From positions 1-34,298 of the forward strand of contig CAMPBE010000015.1 of assembly GCA_946636615.1 (NCBI GenBank): a DNA stretch of 34,298 nucleotides. The letters run 5' to 3'. Below the pieces are notes generated by a model that saw nothing but the letters and a program-made list of their open reading frames with translations, was not told the origin of the DNA and made no database searches. Position numbers and translations under genes: made by a program. Positions 1 through 6,991 of the stretch are shown here, in pieces. Position 1 is the stretch's first letter. Each line of letters begins with the position of its first letter. Source of the stretch: an uncultured bacterium (GTDB lineage: Bacteria > Cyanobacteriota > Vampirovibrionia > Gastranaerophilales > Gastranaerophilaceae).

Positions 1-20
1 CTTTTCGATAAAAGAAAGAC

Positions 21-53
21 ACTGCAGGGGTGCAGGGGCGGCATAAGCCCCGC
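21..53. other. GC-rich repeat/hairpin at the window edge
   Basis: This is a GC-rich patch in very AT-rich surroundings. The 8-mer gcagggg(t/c) occurs twice in tandem, and GGGGC (35-39) can pair with GCCCC (47-51) across a 7-nt loop. It lies just downstream of mazG on the minus strand, but there is no T-run on either side, so calling it a terminator would be weak. It could equally belong to a gene or RNA that begins outside the window. Confidence 0.3.
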
Positions 54-110
54 ATATAAAGTACGATTTGTTTGTGTTTTTCTTTGCAATAACATGTTTT
101 ATGTTAAAAA

Positions 111-881
111 TTAATTTAAAGCTTTTTTAGCTTGTTTCCACAAAACATCATATTCTTCAAACGAATATTCATCGAGAGGTTTTGTGGCAAGTTCTTCCAT
201 TTTACGAAAACGCAAAATAAACTTTTTATTTGCTCTCAACAATGCTTGCTCAGCATCAATTTTATTCCACCTTGCAAGATTCACAACAGCAAATAAAATA
301 TCTCCCATTTCATCTTCCATATGATCTTTATCTTTTTGCGATACAGCTTCTCTAAATTCAGCAAATTCTGAATTTATACAATTCAATAGGGATTGCTCAT
401 TAGGCCATTCAAATCCAACTTTCACCGCACGTTTACTTATTTTTTGCGCACTCATTAATGCCGATTGAGATTTAGAAATACCATCCATCTGAGATTTTCT
501 GTCTTTTTTTTCTTCTTTTTTCAACAAATCCCAATTGTTAAGTATATCTTCCGTAGAATTTACTTTTTGATTTCCAAACACATGCGGATGTCTATGAATT
601 AATTTTTTATTTAATTCTTTTGATACATCCTCGATATCAAACTCTCCCTCATCATCAGCTATCTGAGAATGTAAAAGAACCTGTAATAATACATCGCCCA
701 ATTCTTCTCTCAAATTTGCAATATCACCGGAATCAATTGCATCTACCGCCTCATAGGCTTCTTCAAGCATATTTGGACGTAATGATTTATGAGTCTGCTC
801 TCTGTCCCATTCACAACCTTCAGGAGATCTCAAGATTCTTATTGTTTCTATTAATTGCTCTAAATTTTCATGTTTTTTCAT
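111..881 (-). CDS. mazG: Nucleoside triphosphate pyrophosphohydrolase MazG
   Basis: MazG hydrolyses (d)NTPs to the monophosphate and pyrophosphate; it acts in the cytosol in nucleotide-pool cleaning and can lower ppGpp-linked stress signalling. The 256-residue length matches the two-domain E. coli-type enzyme. The N-terminal domain has the metal-binding glutamates EEAYE (about 40-44) and EELGD (59-63), followed by HRHPHVFG. The C-terminal repeat carries EDEMGDILFAVVNLARW, the second all-alpha MazG fold. No Shine-Dalgarno sequence precedes the ATG at 879-881; instead a promoter ends 6 nt upstream (see 888-916), so the start is assigned as the first base of a leaderless transcript. The gene is divergent from the unknown pair beginning at 1000. 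Identification is secure; the leaderless start is an inference. Confidence 0.95.
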   Translation of the reverse strand: MKKHENLEQLIETIRILRSPEGCEWDREQTHKSLRPNMLEEAYEAVDAIDSGDIANLREELGDVLLQVLLHSQIADDEGEFDIEDVSKELNKKLIHRHPHVFGNQKVNSTEDILNNWDLLKKEEKKDRKSQMDGISKSQSALMSAQKISKRAVKVGFEWPNEQSLLNCINSEFAEFREAVSQKDKDHMEDEMGDILFAVVNLARWNKIDAEQALLRANKKFILRFRKMEELATKPLDEYSFEEYDVLWKQAKKALN

Positions 882-887
882 ATCAAA

Positions 888-916
888 ATTCTACAACCAA
901 AGTATAAGAAATTCAA
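888..916 (-). promoter_or_regulatory. mazG promoter, predicted leaderless
   Basis: On the minus strand the sequence reads TTGAAT (plus 911-916), a 17-nt spacer, TAGAAT (888-893), six nucleotides (TTTGAT), then the mazG ATG. Since transcription normally begins about 7 nt after the -10 element, the first transcribed base would be the A of the start codon. There is no ribosome binding site. Confidence 0.6.
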
Positions 917-999
917 ACCAGAATACATCAAAAGGTTGAGCAAGAATTTTTACCATGATGTTATTCTTTATGAGTTAATAAAAATGAAAGGATACAAGA

Positions 1000-1503
1000 A
1001 TGGCAAATTTATCAATTCCATCGATTCGTGAACGTATATTTAACACAAGTAAACACGAACAAACAACACAAAGAAGCTCAAATCCGTTTGCAGCATCTTC
1101 TTTCAAAGGGAACGTATTAACAGCAGACGTGTTTGAATCTTCAACAAAACAATCACATCCGGCATTTACAGGTAAATTAAAAGCAAGTGCTTTAGTCGGT
1201 TCAATATCAGGTATTGGCGAAAGATTCCAAAACTTTATTAATTCTGTTGTAAAATTTGGAATCAGAGCTAAAGAAAGCGTTGTTAACGGTTGGAATAAAT
1301 TGGAAGGTATTGAAATTTCTTTTAATCCATTGAGAGAAAAAATGTCTTCTGCGTATAATTCAGTAAAAGAAATTATGTCTACTCCAATTTCTGAAATATT
1401 CTCAAAAGGAATATCTTCAAAACAAGTTGCAAAGATGGAAGATATGACAGAAGCAAGAGCTCTTCTTGCAGATAACGTAGCTCTTTGGGAAGCTGCTGCA
1501 TAA
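1000..1503 (+). CDS. Unrecognised 167-residue protein
   Basis: I do not recognise this protein. It has no signal peptide and no clear membrane segment. The first 60 residues are rich in Ser, Thr, Asn and Gln and look disordered; they contain the string NPFAASSFKGNVLTADVFES. From about residue 65 the sequence becomes helical and amphipathic and ends in a helix with EDMTEARALLADNVALWEAAA character, cut at the stop. The start is set by AAAGGA at 987-992, 7 nt before the ATG. The stop lies 15 nt before the next gene, which has its own GGGAGG, so the two form an operon ending at the terminator at 1956. Dense AT-biased codon use matches the neighbours. The reading frame and ribosome binding site make it a convincing gene; the function is unknown. 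Confidence 0.8.
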   Translation: MANLSIPSIRERIFNTSKHEQTTQRSSNPFAASSFKGNVLTADVFESSTKQSHPAFTGKLKASALVGSISGIGERFQNFINSVVKFGIRAKESVVNGWNKLEGIEISFNPLREKMSSAYNSVKEIMSTPISEIFSKGISSKQVAKMEDMTEARALLADNVALWEAAA

Positions 1504-1518
1504 AGGGAGGAATAGAAC

Positions 1519-1890
1519 ATGACAGATAAAAAAATAATTAAAAACGTAACAAATATAATTGAAGGTTTGGGACAAAATCCAAATAGCGAATCTGTTACTA
1601 TTTTGGAAGACATCGGAACAAACTCTAAAGTTGATGCAATCAGAGAGTTAACTTCTCGTGCATTGGTTAAAAGAAATGAACATGATTCTTTAAAAGTTGT
1701 TATCACAAACAAAGGAAAAGGTATCAACGATATGTCAACAATCGTAGCAATGAGCACAATCAACGAATTGTTGTCATTAGAAGACAAGACAGAAGCGATG
1801 AAAGTTCTTACTGATACAGTAGAAAAACACTCTGATGAAGAAGTAAGAGATAATGCAAGGTCAGTAAAAGCATTAATGGCTCTTTCATAA
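1519..1890 (+). CDS. Small HEAT-like helical repeat protein (unknown role)
   Basis: This 123-residue all-helical, charged, cytosolic-looking protein has no signal peptide or membrane segment. The stretch from about residue 35 to the end reads as paired helices, and the C-terminus (DEEVRDNARSVKALMAL) has the V-R-x-x-A-x-x-A-L pattern of a HEAT repeat. HEAT-like repeats usually bind proteins, but no partner can be named from sequence; the preceding 167-residue protein is the obvious candidate because the two are 15 nt apart and probably co-transcribed. The ATG is fixed by GGGAGGAAT 7-8 nt upstream. A strong hairpin terminator follows at 1956. The gene call is confident; the HEAT assignment is by eye only. 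Confidence 0.75.
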   Translation: MTDKKIIKNVTNIIEGLGQNPNSESVTILEDIGTNSKVDAIRELTSRALVKRNEHDSLKVVITNKGKGINDMSTIVAMSTINELLSLEDKTEAMKVLTDTVEKHSDEEVRDNARSVKALMALS

Positions 1891-1955
1891 ATATAAAACA
1901 CAGTCGAAATTTATAAATAGTAAATATAATATAAATTTGCCGATTTTATATAAAC

Positions 1956-1985
1956 AACACCTGCGAATATTCGCAGGTGTTTTAA
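1956..1985 (+). terminator. Rho-independent terminator of the 1000-1890 operon
   Basis: The arms aacacctgcgaa (1956-1967) and ttcgcaggtgtt (1970-1981) form a 12-bp perfect palindrome around a 2-nt centre, followed by T residues. It is the strongest hairpin in this part of the window and sits 66 nt after the stop codon at 1890. Confidence 0.85.
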
Positions 1986-2016
1986 TTATACATACACAAA
2001 TCAATCCACATACCTA

Positions 2017-2044
2017 TTGTTTTTGTAAAAAAAAATCATATAAT
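2017..2044 (+). promoter_or_regulatory. Promoter for the 2096-2740 gene
   Basis: TTGTTT (2017-2022), a 16-nt spacer and a consensus TATAAT (2039-2044) lie just after the terminator. They predict a start near 2051 and a 45-nt leader. Confidence 0.55.
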
Positions 2045-2095
2045 ATTTACATAAATCCATGTTTATTATTACATGTGAATAAAGGACGGTATAAT

Positions 2096-2740
2096 TTGCT
2101 TAACAACTTTGAAAGTTTTGATAATTCTGAAACATCGGCAAGAAAATCAGCTCTAATTCAAGAAAGAGTAGGGTTGGTTTCTACGCATATGTATAAACAG
2201 TTTTTGGATTACCAGCATGCTAATGTTAATACTAATGAAATTTTCTTGAGAATGGTTGATAACTTACAAATTGTTGTCGATACATTAAAAGAAGCATTTT
2301 CTTCAAGAAATGTAACTACACAAAATATTTATGTTGACACAGATCCTCAAAAATCAGTAGTTACCGTCAATATTTTATGGCACAAGATGAGCTTTACAAC
2401 TCGTTGTAATTATCAACCGCAAGCTCTATACAGAGAAGACGGACAACATTTGTTTTCAAGCAGAATCATGGCAGTAAAAGGCAATTATTACGAATTAATG
2501 AAAGATGTTAAAGACCACGACGAAGAAATGGGAAAACTGCTTGATTATGAAGTTGCATCGCTTTTTGTACCACCGGAATCAACACAAAATTCTATTATGA
2601 AAATTAAACATATGCCTAATCGTGAGTTTTATCTTAACCAAGTTGATGCTCCAAGAGAGTTTGTTTTAAAAGTCATTGAAACAATCTGCGGTGGTGGTTT
2701 TTATCATGAAGAAGGCGCTCGAAAGAAATTTAATATATAA
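2096..2740 (+). CDS. Unrecognised 214-residue cytosolic protein
   Basis: The frame stays open back to an ATG at 1937, but that start would run through the terminator at 1956 and the promoter at 2039. The better start is the TTG at 2096, with AAAGGA at 2081-2086 as ribosome binding site, giving 214 residues. The protein has an N-terminal helical half (about 1-80, including LQIVVDTLKEAFSSRN) followed by an alpha/beta part with YVDTDPQKSVVTVNILWHK and a C-terminal half rich in charged helices. There is no signal peptide, membrane segment or recognised catalytic motif. It stands alone with its own promoter and converges on the 83-residue gene, their stop codons 1 nt apart. Function unknown. Confidence 0.75.
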   Translation: MLNNFESFDNSETSARKSALIQERVGLVSTHMYKQFLDYQHANVNTNEIFLRMVDNLQIVVDTLKEAFSSRNVTTQNIYVDTDPQKSVVTVNILWHKMSFTTRCNYQPQALYREDGQHLFSSRIMAVKGNYYELMKDVKDHDEEMGKLLDYEVASLFVPPESTQNSIMKIKHMPNREFYLNQVDAPREFVLKVIETICGGGFYHEEGARKKFNI

Positions 2741-2741
2741 A

Positions 2742-2993
2742 TTATTCCATTGATATCTTAGAAGAAACTTCTGCAACAATTCTTTGAACGTCAGCACCGC
2801 CTATTGCAACTTCCAAAATTAAAGGCGAATGTATCAGGACTGTTTCTGAATAATCCATTGTATCAACGTCTATAACATTAAATTCTATAAAATCTTCACC
2901 GGCATAAATAAGTTTTCCGTATTCACCACCGGTTGCCCATTTTATAAACATATATTGATTTTCATACTCTTTTAATTTTTCGACTAATCTCAT
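2742..2993 (-). CDS. Small conserved-looking protein, 83 residues, possible Sm-like barrel
   Basis: This is a short soluble protein. Residues 8-60 alternate as beta strands (KWATGGEYGKLIYAGEDFIEFNVID), a rhythm reminiscent of Sm-like or PRC-type small barrels, followed by a hydrophobic strand-turn (LILEVAIGG) and a C-terminal helix. The assignment to a fold is only an impression; no motif is decisive. GAGAGGG lies 11 nt upstream of the ATG, a little far but usable, and a good promoter sits at 3019-3046. The gene is downstream of yqeG on the same strand with a 67-nt gap. Confidence 0.65.
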   Translation of the reverse strand: MRLVEKLKEYENQYMFIKWATGGEYGKLIYAGEDFIEFNVIDVDTMDYSETVLIHSPLILEVAIGGADVQRIVAEVSSKISME

Positions 2994-3018
2994 ATCCTAC
3001 ATATCCCTCTCTATAATT

Positions 3019-3046
3019 ATTTTAGTGATTTATTTTAATAAGTCAA
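3019..3046 (-). promoter_or_regulatory. Promoter for the 83-residue gene
   Basis: The minus strand reads TTGACT (plus 3041-3046), a 16-nt spacer, TAAAAT (3019-3024). The predicted start is about 20 nt before the start codon, leaving GAGAGGG within the leader. Confidence 0.55.
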
Positions 3047-3060
3047 CGAATTAATAAAAG

Positions 3061-3540
3061 TTATTTTCTTATACTTAATCTCTCAAGCCATCTTGCAAAC
3101 CTTACTATAGGTTTTTCAATACTTGCTGTAATTGAATCAACCAATATAGTTTTACATCCCAATCTTTTTCCGCAAACAATATCAGTAAGTGGCCTATCCC
3201 CTACAAAACAAGTGTTTTCAGGTATAAGATTATTGGCTTCCATAAATTTTTTAGCAACTTTCACATCCGGTTTGTGAGCTTCAAAAACGATTGGGAAATC
3301 AGTGCAAGATTCCACTTTTGACATATACTCAGGGTTGTAATTGTTTGAAATCACACCTATAAAAAAGTCTTTTCTCACTTCATTCAACCAATTCAAAGTT
3401 TTTTCCGTATAATATCCGGTTTTCGAGCCCATCAATGTGCTGTCCAAATCAAATAATAACGCATTAATACCTTGAGATTTCAATTCATTCAAATCAATAG
3501 AATATATATTTTCTAAATTATAATCAGGTTTTATAAACAT
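3061..3540 (-). CDS. yqeG: YqeG-family HAD IIIA-type phosphatase
   Basis: This is a haloacid-dehalogenase superfamily phosphatase of the small YqeG type; its physiological substrate is not established. Motif I is DLDSTL (about residues 31-36) with the nucleophile Asp and the acid/base Asp two residues on. Motif II is VISNN, and motif III/IV is HKPD followed by CFVGDRPLTDI, whose Asp residues bind magnesium. Length (159) is normal for the family. No strong ribosome binding site precedes the ATG at 3538-3540. The 82-nt gap to the upstream U32 gene is filled by an inverted-repeat element, so co-transcription from the U32 promoter is plausible but would have to cross that element. Confidence 0.9.
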   Translation of the reverse strand: MFIKPDYNLENIYSIDLNELKSQGINALLFDLDSTLMGSKTGYYTEKTLNWLNEVRKDFFIGVISNNYNPEYMSKVESCTDFPIVFEAHKPDVKVAKKFMEANNLIPENTCFVGDRPLTDIVCGKRLGCKTILVDSITASIEKPIVRFARWLERLSIRK

Positions 3541-3552
3541 AAATTATTATTA

Positions 3553-3617
3553 GATTCTTCGGCTTTTAGTATTATTCTGAGCGGAGCGAAGAATCTCTTA
3601 TTTTTCCGCCTCAGAAT
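3553..3617. repeat. Interleaved inverted repeat element, copy 1
   Basis: Two inverted pairs are interleaved: gattcttcg (3553-3561) with cgaagaatc (3587-3595), and attctgag (3574-3581) with ctcagaat (3610-3617). Because each pair encloses one arm of the other, an RNA could form one hairpin, the other, or a pseudoknot. The same four words recur in a different order at 6920-6984. Confidence 0.8.
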
Positions 3618-3622
3618 GACGT

Positions 3623-4870
3623 TTATACATTCATTGGAGTTTTTATACCAATAGTTCTGACTAACGCATACTTGCAATCTTGCGGGGACTGTGAAAATTT
3701 AATATAAATATCATCATTGGTATTTCCAAGTTCGACATCTTCACCATCTAGGTTTTTAAAGCCCAAAACAGTTGCTTTAAACTGCTCTTTTGGAGTTATA
3801 ATTTCAACTTCGTCATTAATCAGCATCTTGTTTTTTATCTTTACCAAATAATAATCATCAAAAATTTTCTCACCTTTAAATTCACATAAAAAATCAGCGC
3901 CTGCTAAACCTTTTGAAATATCGTAGCTGTAGCTATCGCCGTTGTTATCACCTAAAGCAAAGCCTGTTGTATATCCTCTATTTCCGACTTTTTGAAGTTC
4001 TAAGAAATATTTTTCCATATCGGCATATGGATTTTCTAAAACTTCGTCAATTGCTTGTCTGTACGTTTTGGCAACTGCAGAGACGTAATAAAGGCTCTTT
4101 GTTCTACCTTCAACTTTGAAAGAATCAATACCCGCATCAATCATTTGCGGAAGCTGTTTCACCAAGCATAAATCTTTTGGACTCAAAATATGAGAACCTC
4201 TGTCATCTTGATTAATTTCCAAATATTCATTTGGTCTTGTTTCTTCAACGAGTTTGTAGCTCCAACGGCAAGGTTGAGAACAGTTTCCATGATTTGCTTT
4301 TCTTTCACCCTTAGAAAAATAATCACTCAATAAACATCTTCCTGAAAAAGACACACATTGAGCACCATGCACAAAACTCTCAAGTTCTATATCCGGGACT
4401 TGTTGTCTTATTTCTGCAATATCAGAAATTGCAAGCTCACGTGCCAAAATCACACGGCTCGCACCTAAATCACGCCAAAACTTTACACTTTCATAGTTTA
4501 ATGTATTTGTTTGTGTACTAATATGGACAGGTATATCAGGAATATTCTTTCTTACCATATTAAAAATGCCGTAATCACTGATAATAAATGCATCAGGATT
4601 TGCATCTTTAAACCTATCTAAGCAAGCTTCCAATTGTTTTATATCATTATTAAACGCAAATATATTTATGGTTACATACGCCTTTGCACCCAAAGAATGA
4701 GCCAAATCAACAGCCTGTTTTAAATTTTCCATAGTAATCAAAGAGCCTTTTCTCATAGCCCTTAAACTAAAATCTACAACGCCGAGATAAACAGCATTTG
4801 CGCCATATCTAATTGCGTATTCAAGCTTTTCCAAATTGCCCGCAGGCATTAAAAGTTCTACATCTCGCAT
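3623..4870 (-). CDS. trhP: U32-family tRNA/rRNA hydroxylation protein (TrhP/YegQ-like)
   Basis: U32 'peptidase' family proteins of this type (E. coli YegQ, now TrhP) are needed for hydroxylation of uridine-34 in tRNA; related members act on 23S rRNA or in ubiquinone synthesis. The protein has the TIM-barrel start ELLMPAGNLEKLEYAIRYGA and the hallmark block around 165-200: ESFVHGAQCVSFSGRCLLS, then NHGNCSQPCRW, which supplies the conserved cysteines thought to bind an Fe-S cluster. KVEGRTKSLYYV and the C-terminal barrel are present; 415 residues is the normal length. No Shine-Dalgarno sequence is visible, but a -10 hexamer ends 6 nt before the ATG (4877-4882). TrhP versus RlhA cannot be settled by eye; the shorter single-barrel length favours TrhP. 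Confidence 0.88.
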   Translation of the reverse strand: MRDVELLMPAGNLEKLEYAIRYGANAVYLGVVDFSLRAMRKGSLITMENLKQAVDLAHSLGAKAYVTINIFAFNNDIKQLEACLDRFKDANPDAFIISDYGIFNMVRKNIPDIPVHISTQTNTLNYESVKFWRDLGASRVILARELAISDIAEIRQQVPDIELESFVHGAQCVSFSGRCLLSDYFSKGERKANHGNCSQPCRWSYKLVEETRPNEYLEINQDDRGSHILSPKDLCLVKQLPQMIDAGIDSFKVEGRTKSLYYVSAVAKTYRQAIDEVLENPYADMEKYFLELQKVGNRGYTTGFALGDNNGDSYSYDISKGLAGADFLCEFKGEKIFDDYYLVKIKNKMLINDEVEIITPKEQFKATVLGFKNLDGEDVELGNTNDDIYIKFSQSPQDCKYALVRTIGIKTPMNV

Positions 4871-4876
4871 AACTGT

Positions 4877-4905
4877 ATAATACCCGAAAGATTATAAATA
4901 ATCAA
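4877..4905 (-). promoter_or_regulatory. trhP promoter, predicted leaderless
   Basis: The minus strand reads TTGATT (plus 4900-4905), exactly 17 nt, TATTAT (4877-4882), six nucleotides (ACAGTT), then ATG. The geometry is the same as at mazG and predicts transcription starting on the start codon. Confidence 0.6.
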
Positions 4906-4913
4906 CCGAATAG

Positions 4914-4942
4914 TTGATGTCAATTTGTGATAAATATATAAA
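4914..4942 (+). promoter_or_regulatory. Promoter for the 44-residue gene and ABC permease
   Basis: TTGATG (4914-4919), a 17-nt spacer and TATAAA (4937-4942) are followed by a short leader holding GGAGAAGAG (4965-4973). The element lies back-to-back with the trhP promoter. Confidence 0.45.
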
Positions 4943-4977
4943 ATTATAATATCAAGAATGTTTTGGAGAAGAGAAAA

Positions 4978-5112
4978 ATGCAAACAATAGAACATGCTGC
5001 AACTACAATTAAAGAAATTTGGGAGTACCAACATCCCTTAATGCATACTTGGTTTGTTTTGAGTTCAATATCTCTTTGTGCAATGTTTGCACTGTTATAT
5101 TTTGTTATATAA
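4978..5112 (+). CDS. Small single-span membrane protein, 44 residues
   Basis: An ATG at 4978 with GGAGAAGAG 5-13 nt upstream opens a 44-codon frame. The first half is a short amphipathic, acidic-to-neutral helix (TIEHAATTIKEIWEYQHPL); the second half is a hydrophobic segment (TWFVLSSISLCAMFALLYF) long enough to cross the membrane once. The stop is 7 nt before the ATG of the ABC permease, which has no ribosome binding site of its own, so permease translation may be coupled to this frame. That coupling is the main argument that it is real. It could be a small accessory subunit of the transporter or a translated leader peptide. Confidence 0.5.
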   Translation: MQTIEHAATTIKEIWEYQHPLMHTWFVLSSISLCAMFALLYFVI

Positions 5113-5119
5113 TGATTAC

Positions 5120-5944
5120 ATGAGAAAATTTCGTGTATTTTTGGGTTATTTAACACTTATCCTAATTGCAATAAGTATGTTGTATCCGTTTTTTGCAATG
5201 GTTAATTTATCTTTTTCAAATAATAACGAAATATTTATAGGCGCAGGAAAACTTTTTCATACAAATTTTACACTAGAAAATTATAAAAATGTTTTTTCTT
5301 CAATCCCATTGAGCACATATTTTTTTAATAGCCTGATTGTTGCAACAATTGCAACCGCAGGTCAAGTACTCTTTTCGGCTTTGGCAGGATACGCTTTTGC
5401 AAGGATGAAGTTTAAATTTCGAGACGGGTTATTTTTGCTATTTCTTATAACAATGTTAGCTCCCCCACAGGTTAATATTATTCCATTATTTTTTATGATG
5501 AGAGAATTGCATTGGGTAAATACATATCAAGCCTTAATAGTACCTGCATTTTTTGGTGGGTTTGGCGTTTTTATGATGAGACAATATTTTTTAGGCTTAC
5601 CCAAAGATTTGGAAGAATCCGCAAGAATTGACGGTTGTAATTTATTTCAAACTTTCTTTAAAATAGCACTGCCATTAGCACTACCTACTGTTGCTACACT
5701 TGCTATTTTTACATTTGTATCAACATGGAACAGTTTTATGTGGCCCTTGATTGTTACAAATACAGAGAGTATGCGTACACTGCCTGTAGGACTTGCAATA
5801 TACAAAGGCAGCTTTAGAGAAATAACTCAATGGGGTGAATTATTGGCTTGTTCTGTCATTTGCGCAATACCGGTAATTGGAGTATTCTTCTTTGGTAAAA
5901 AATATTTTATATCAGATATTTTGCAAGGCGGAGTGAAGGAATAA
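5120..5944 (+). CDS. Sugar ABC transporter permease (MalG/UgpE type)
   Basis: This is an integral membrane component of a carbohydrate ABC importer (CUT1 class), 274 residues with six predicted spans. The family signature is the EAA loop that docks on the ATPase: LEESARIDGCNLFQTFFKIA (about 175-194) followed by LPLALPTVATLAIFTFVSTWN. The N-terminus MRKFRVFLGYLTLILIAISM is the usual first span, so the ATG at 5120 is preferred over an upstream in-frame ATG at 5078 that lies inside the small membrane-protein gene. MalG-type permeases work as heterodimers with a MalF-type partner, a binding protein and an ATPase; none of these is in the window, so the gene is an orphan here and the substrate cannot be named. 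Confidence 0.9.
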   Translation: MRKFRVFLGYLTLILIAISMLYPFFAMVNLSFSNNNEIFIGAGKLFHTNFTLENYKNVFSSIPLSTYFFNSLIVATIATAGQVLFSALAGYAFARMKFKFRDGLFLLFLITMLAPPQVNIIPLFFMMRELHWVNTYQALIVPAFFGGFGVFMMRQYFLGLPKDLEESARIDGCNLFQTFFKIALPLALPTVATLAIFTFVSTWNSFMWPLIVTNTESMRTLPVGLAIYKGSFREITQWGELLACSVICAIPVIGVFFFGKKYFISDILQGGVKE

Positions 5945-6034
5945 AGGCACTAAGATACTAAGGTACTAGGGTACTAAGGTCTTTTAAAAAGCAATCTTAG
6001 TAAAAATTTTTACTCATGATAATACTTAGTGCCT
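5945..6034. repeat. Tandem 'actaagg' repeat with long inverted arms, probable bidirectional terminator
   Basis: Four imperfect copies of an 8- to 10-mer (actaagat, actaaggt, actagggt, actaaggt) follow the permease stop. The left end aggcactaag (5945-5954) is perfectly complementary to cttagtgcct (6025-6034), and a smaller inner pair (ctaag/cttag) can also form. The element sits exactly between two converging genes, where it could end transcription from both sides. Confidence 0.6.
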
Positions 6035-6050
6035 TACTGCACTAATATCC

Positions 6051-6905
6051 TCATAATTTATACTTCAATACCGAATTTGTTCCCTGAGACGATACGTATA
6101 AAAGTCCATCATTTATACTGATACCATATGGCTTTTGTACATTGGAAATAACATTTGAAATTCCACCGGTTGGAGTGATTTTTATTACATTGTTGCCGTT
6201 ATAGTTTGATACATATAAATTATCAAAGCCGTCACTTGCCATACCAATAGGTCCATTTATTCTTGTATCTTTTACAAAAATTATCCTTTTTCCGTCGGGC
6301 ATAATTTTATAAATCATATTATCTGAAAAGCAAGCGACATAGAGGTTTCCGGCTCTATCGCTAGCTATACCTGTAGGACTTGGTAAATCATTATAAATAT
6401 CATTTTTATAATTTGCAGCTTTTGCAGCTTCAATAGCTGCAGCTTTCGCAGCTTCTGCTTTTATTGTTTGAATATCTGTTCCCATATTTCTAGCAAGAAT
6501 TTGCGCAGTTTCATATATAGGATTATTAGATGGTATTAATGCAAGATATTTTTTGGCATTTTCGTTTTGTCCCAACTTATAACTCAAATTTGCTGCTTTA
6601 TAAACTGCTTCATAATCGTCAGGTTTTCGTACCATTATTTGTTTAAAGACACTTAAAGCTTCTTCGTCTTTATGCAAATACTCTAAAATAAGTCCCATAT
6701 TATAATATGCATCTGTATAATTTGGATCTGCACTAACTGCACGCTTAAAAGCCGCCAGAGATCTTTCATACTGACCTGCTTTGTATAAATCTACCCCTTG
6801 ATTATAATCAAGCTTTGCCTCATTTGAAATATCATATAATGCTGCCGCATACGAGCAAGTTCCTAAACTTAAAGTTACCAATAATGCAATTAAAACTTTT
6901 TTCAT
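6051..6905 (-). CDS. Secreted TPR and NHL-repeat protein
   Basis: Residues 1-20 are a signal peptide (MKKVLIALLVTLSLGTCSYA), so the protein is exported, probably to the periplasm. Residues 30-140 hold about three TPR units; the clearest are YNQGVDLYKAGQYERSLAAF and YYNMGLILEYLHKDEEALSV, typical of protein-protein contact. An Ala-rich helix (KAEAAKAAAIEAAKAA, about 150-165) links to roughly three NHL units with the LPSPTGIASDRAGNLYVA and GPIGMASDGFDNLYVSNY signatures. Three NHL repeats are fewer than the six of a closed propeller. The start is set by GGAGTT 5 nt upstream. The gene is flanked by the repeat elements at 5945 and 6920. Its partner or ligand is unknown. Confidence 0.85.
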   Translation of the reverse strand: MKKVLIALLVTLSLGTCSYAAALYDISNEAKLDYNQGVDLYKAGQYERSLAAFKRAVSADPNYTDAYYNMGLILEYLHKDEEALSVFKQIMVRKPDDYEAVYKAANLSYKLGQNENAKKYLALIPSNNPIYETAQILARNMGTDIQTIKAEAAKAAAIEAAKAANYKNDIYNDLPSPTGIASDRAGNLYVACFSDNMIYKIMPDGKRIIFVKDTRINGPIGMASDGFDNLYVSNYNGNNVIKITPTGGISNVISNVQKPYGISINDGLLYVSSQGTNSVLKYKL

Positions 6906-6919
6906 ATAACTCCATTGTT

Positions 6920-6984
6920 ATTCTGAGCAGATATTATAAAGAGATTCTTCGCCTCGCTCAGAATGACAAAAAGCGAAGAATCTC
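6920..6984. repeat. Interleaved inverted repeat element, copy 2
   Basis: The same words as at 3553-3617 occur in another order: attctgagc (6920-6928) pairs with gctcagaat (6956-6964), and gagattcttcgc (6941-6952) pairs with gcgaagaatctc (6973-6984). The pairs are again interleaved. The element fills the gap between malQ and the TPR-NHL gene. Confidence 0.8.
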
Positions 6985-6991
6985 ATAATAC

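Noticed and set aside
1..110. Tail of a gene entering from the left
   Set aside because: One frame is open from base 1 to 108, but it has no start codon and an unconvincing composition; too short to support.
975..1901. A 308-codon open frame on the minus strand across the two small genes
   Set aside because: It is antisense to two frames that both have ribosome binding sites and share a terminator; its product is a Ser/Phe/Leu-rich shadow with no motif.
1937..2095. Upstream extension of the 214-residue gene to an ATG at 1937
   Set aside because: It would translate through a strong terminator hairpin and the -10 of the gene's own promoter, and has no ribosome binding site.
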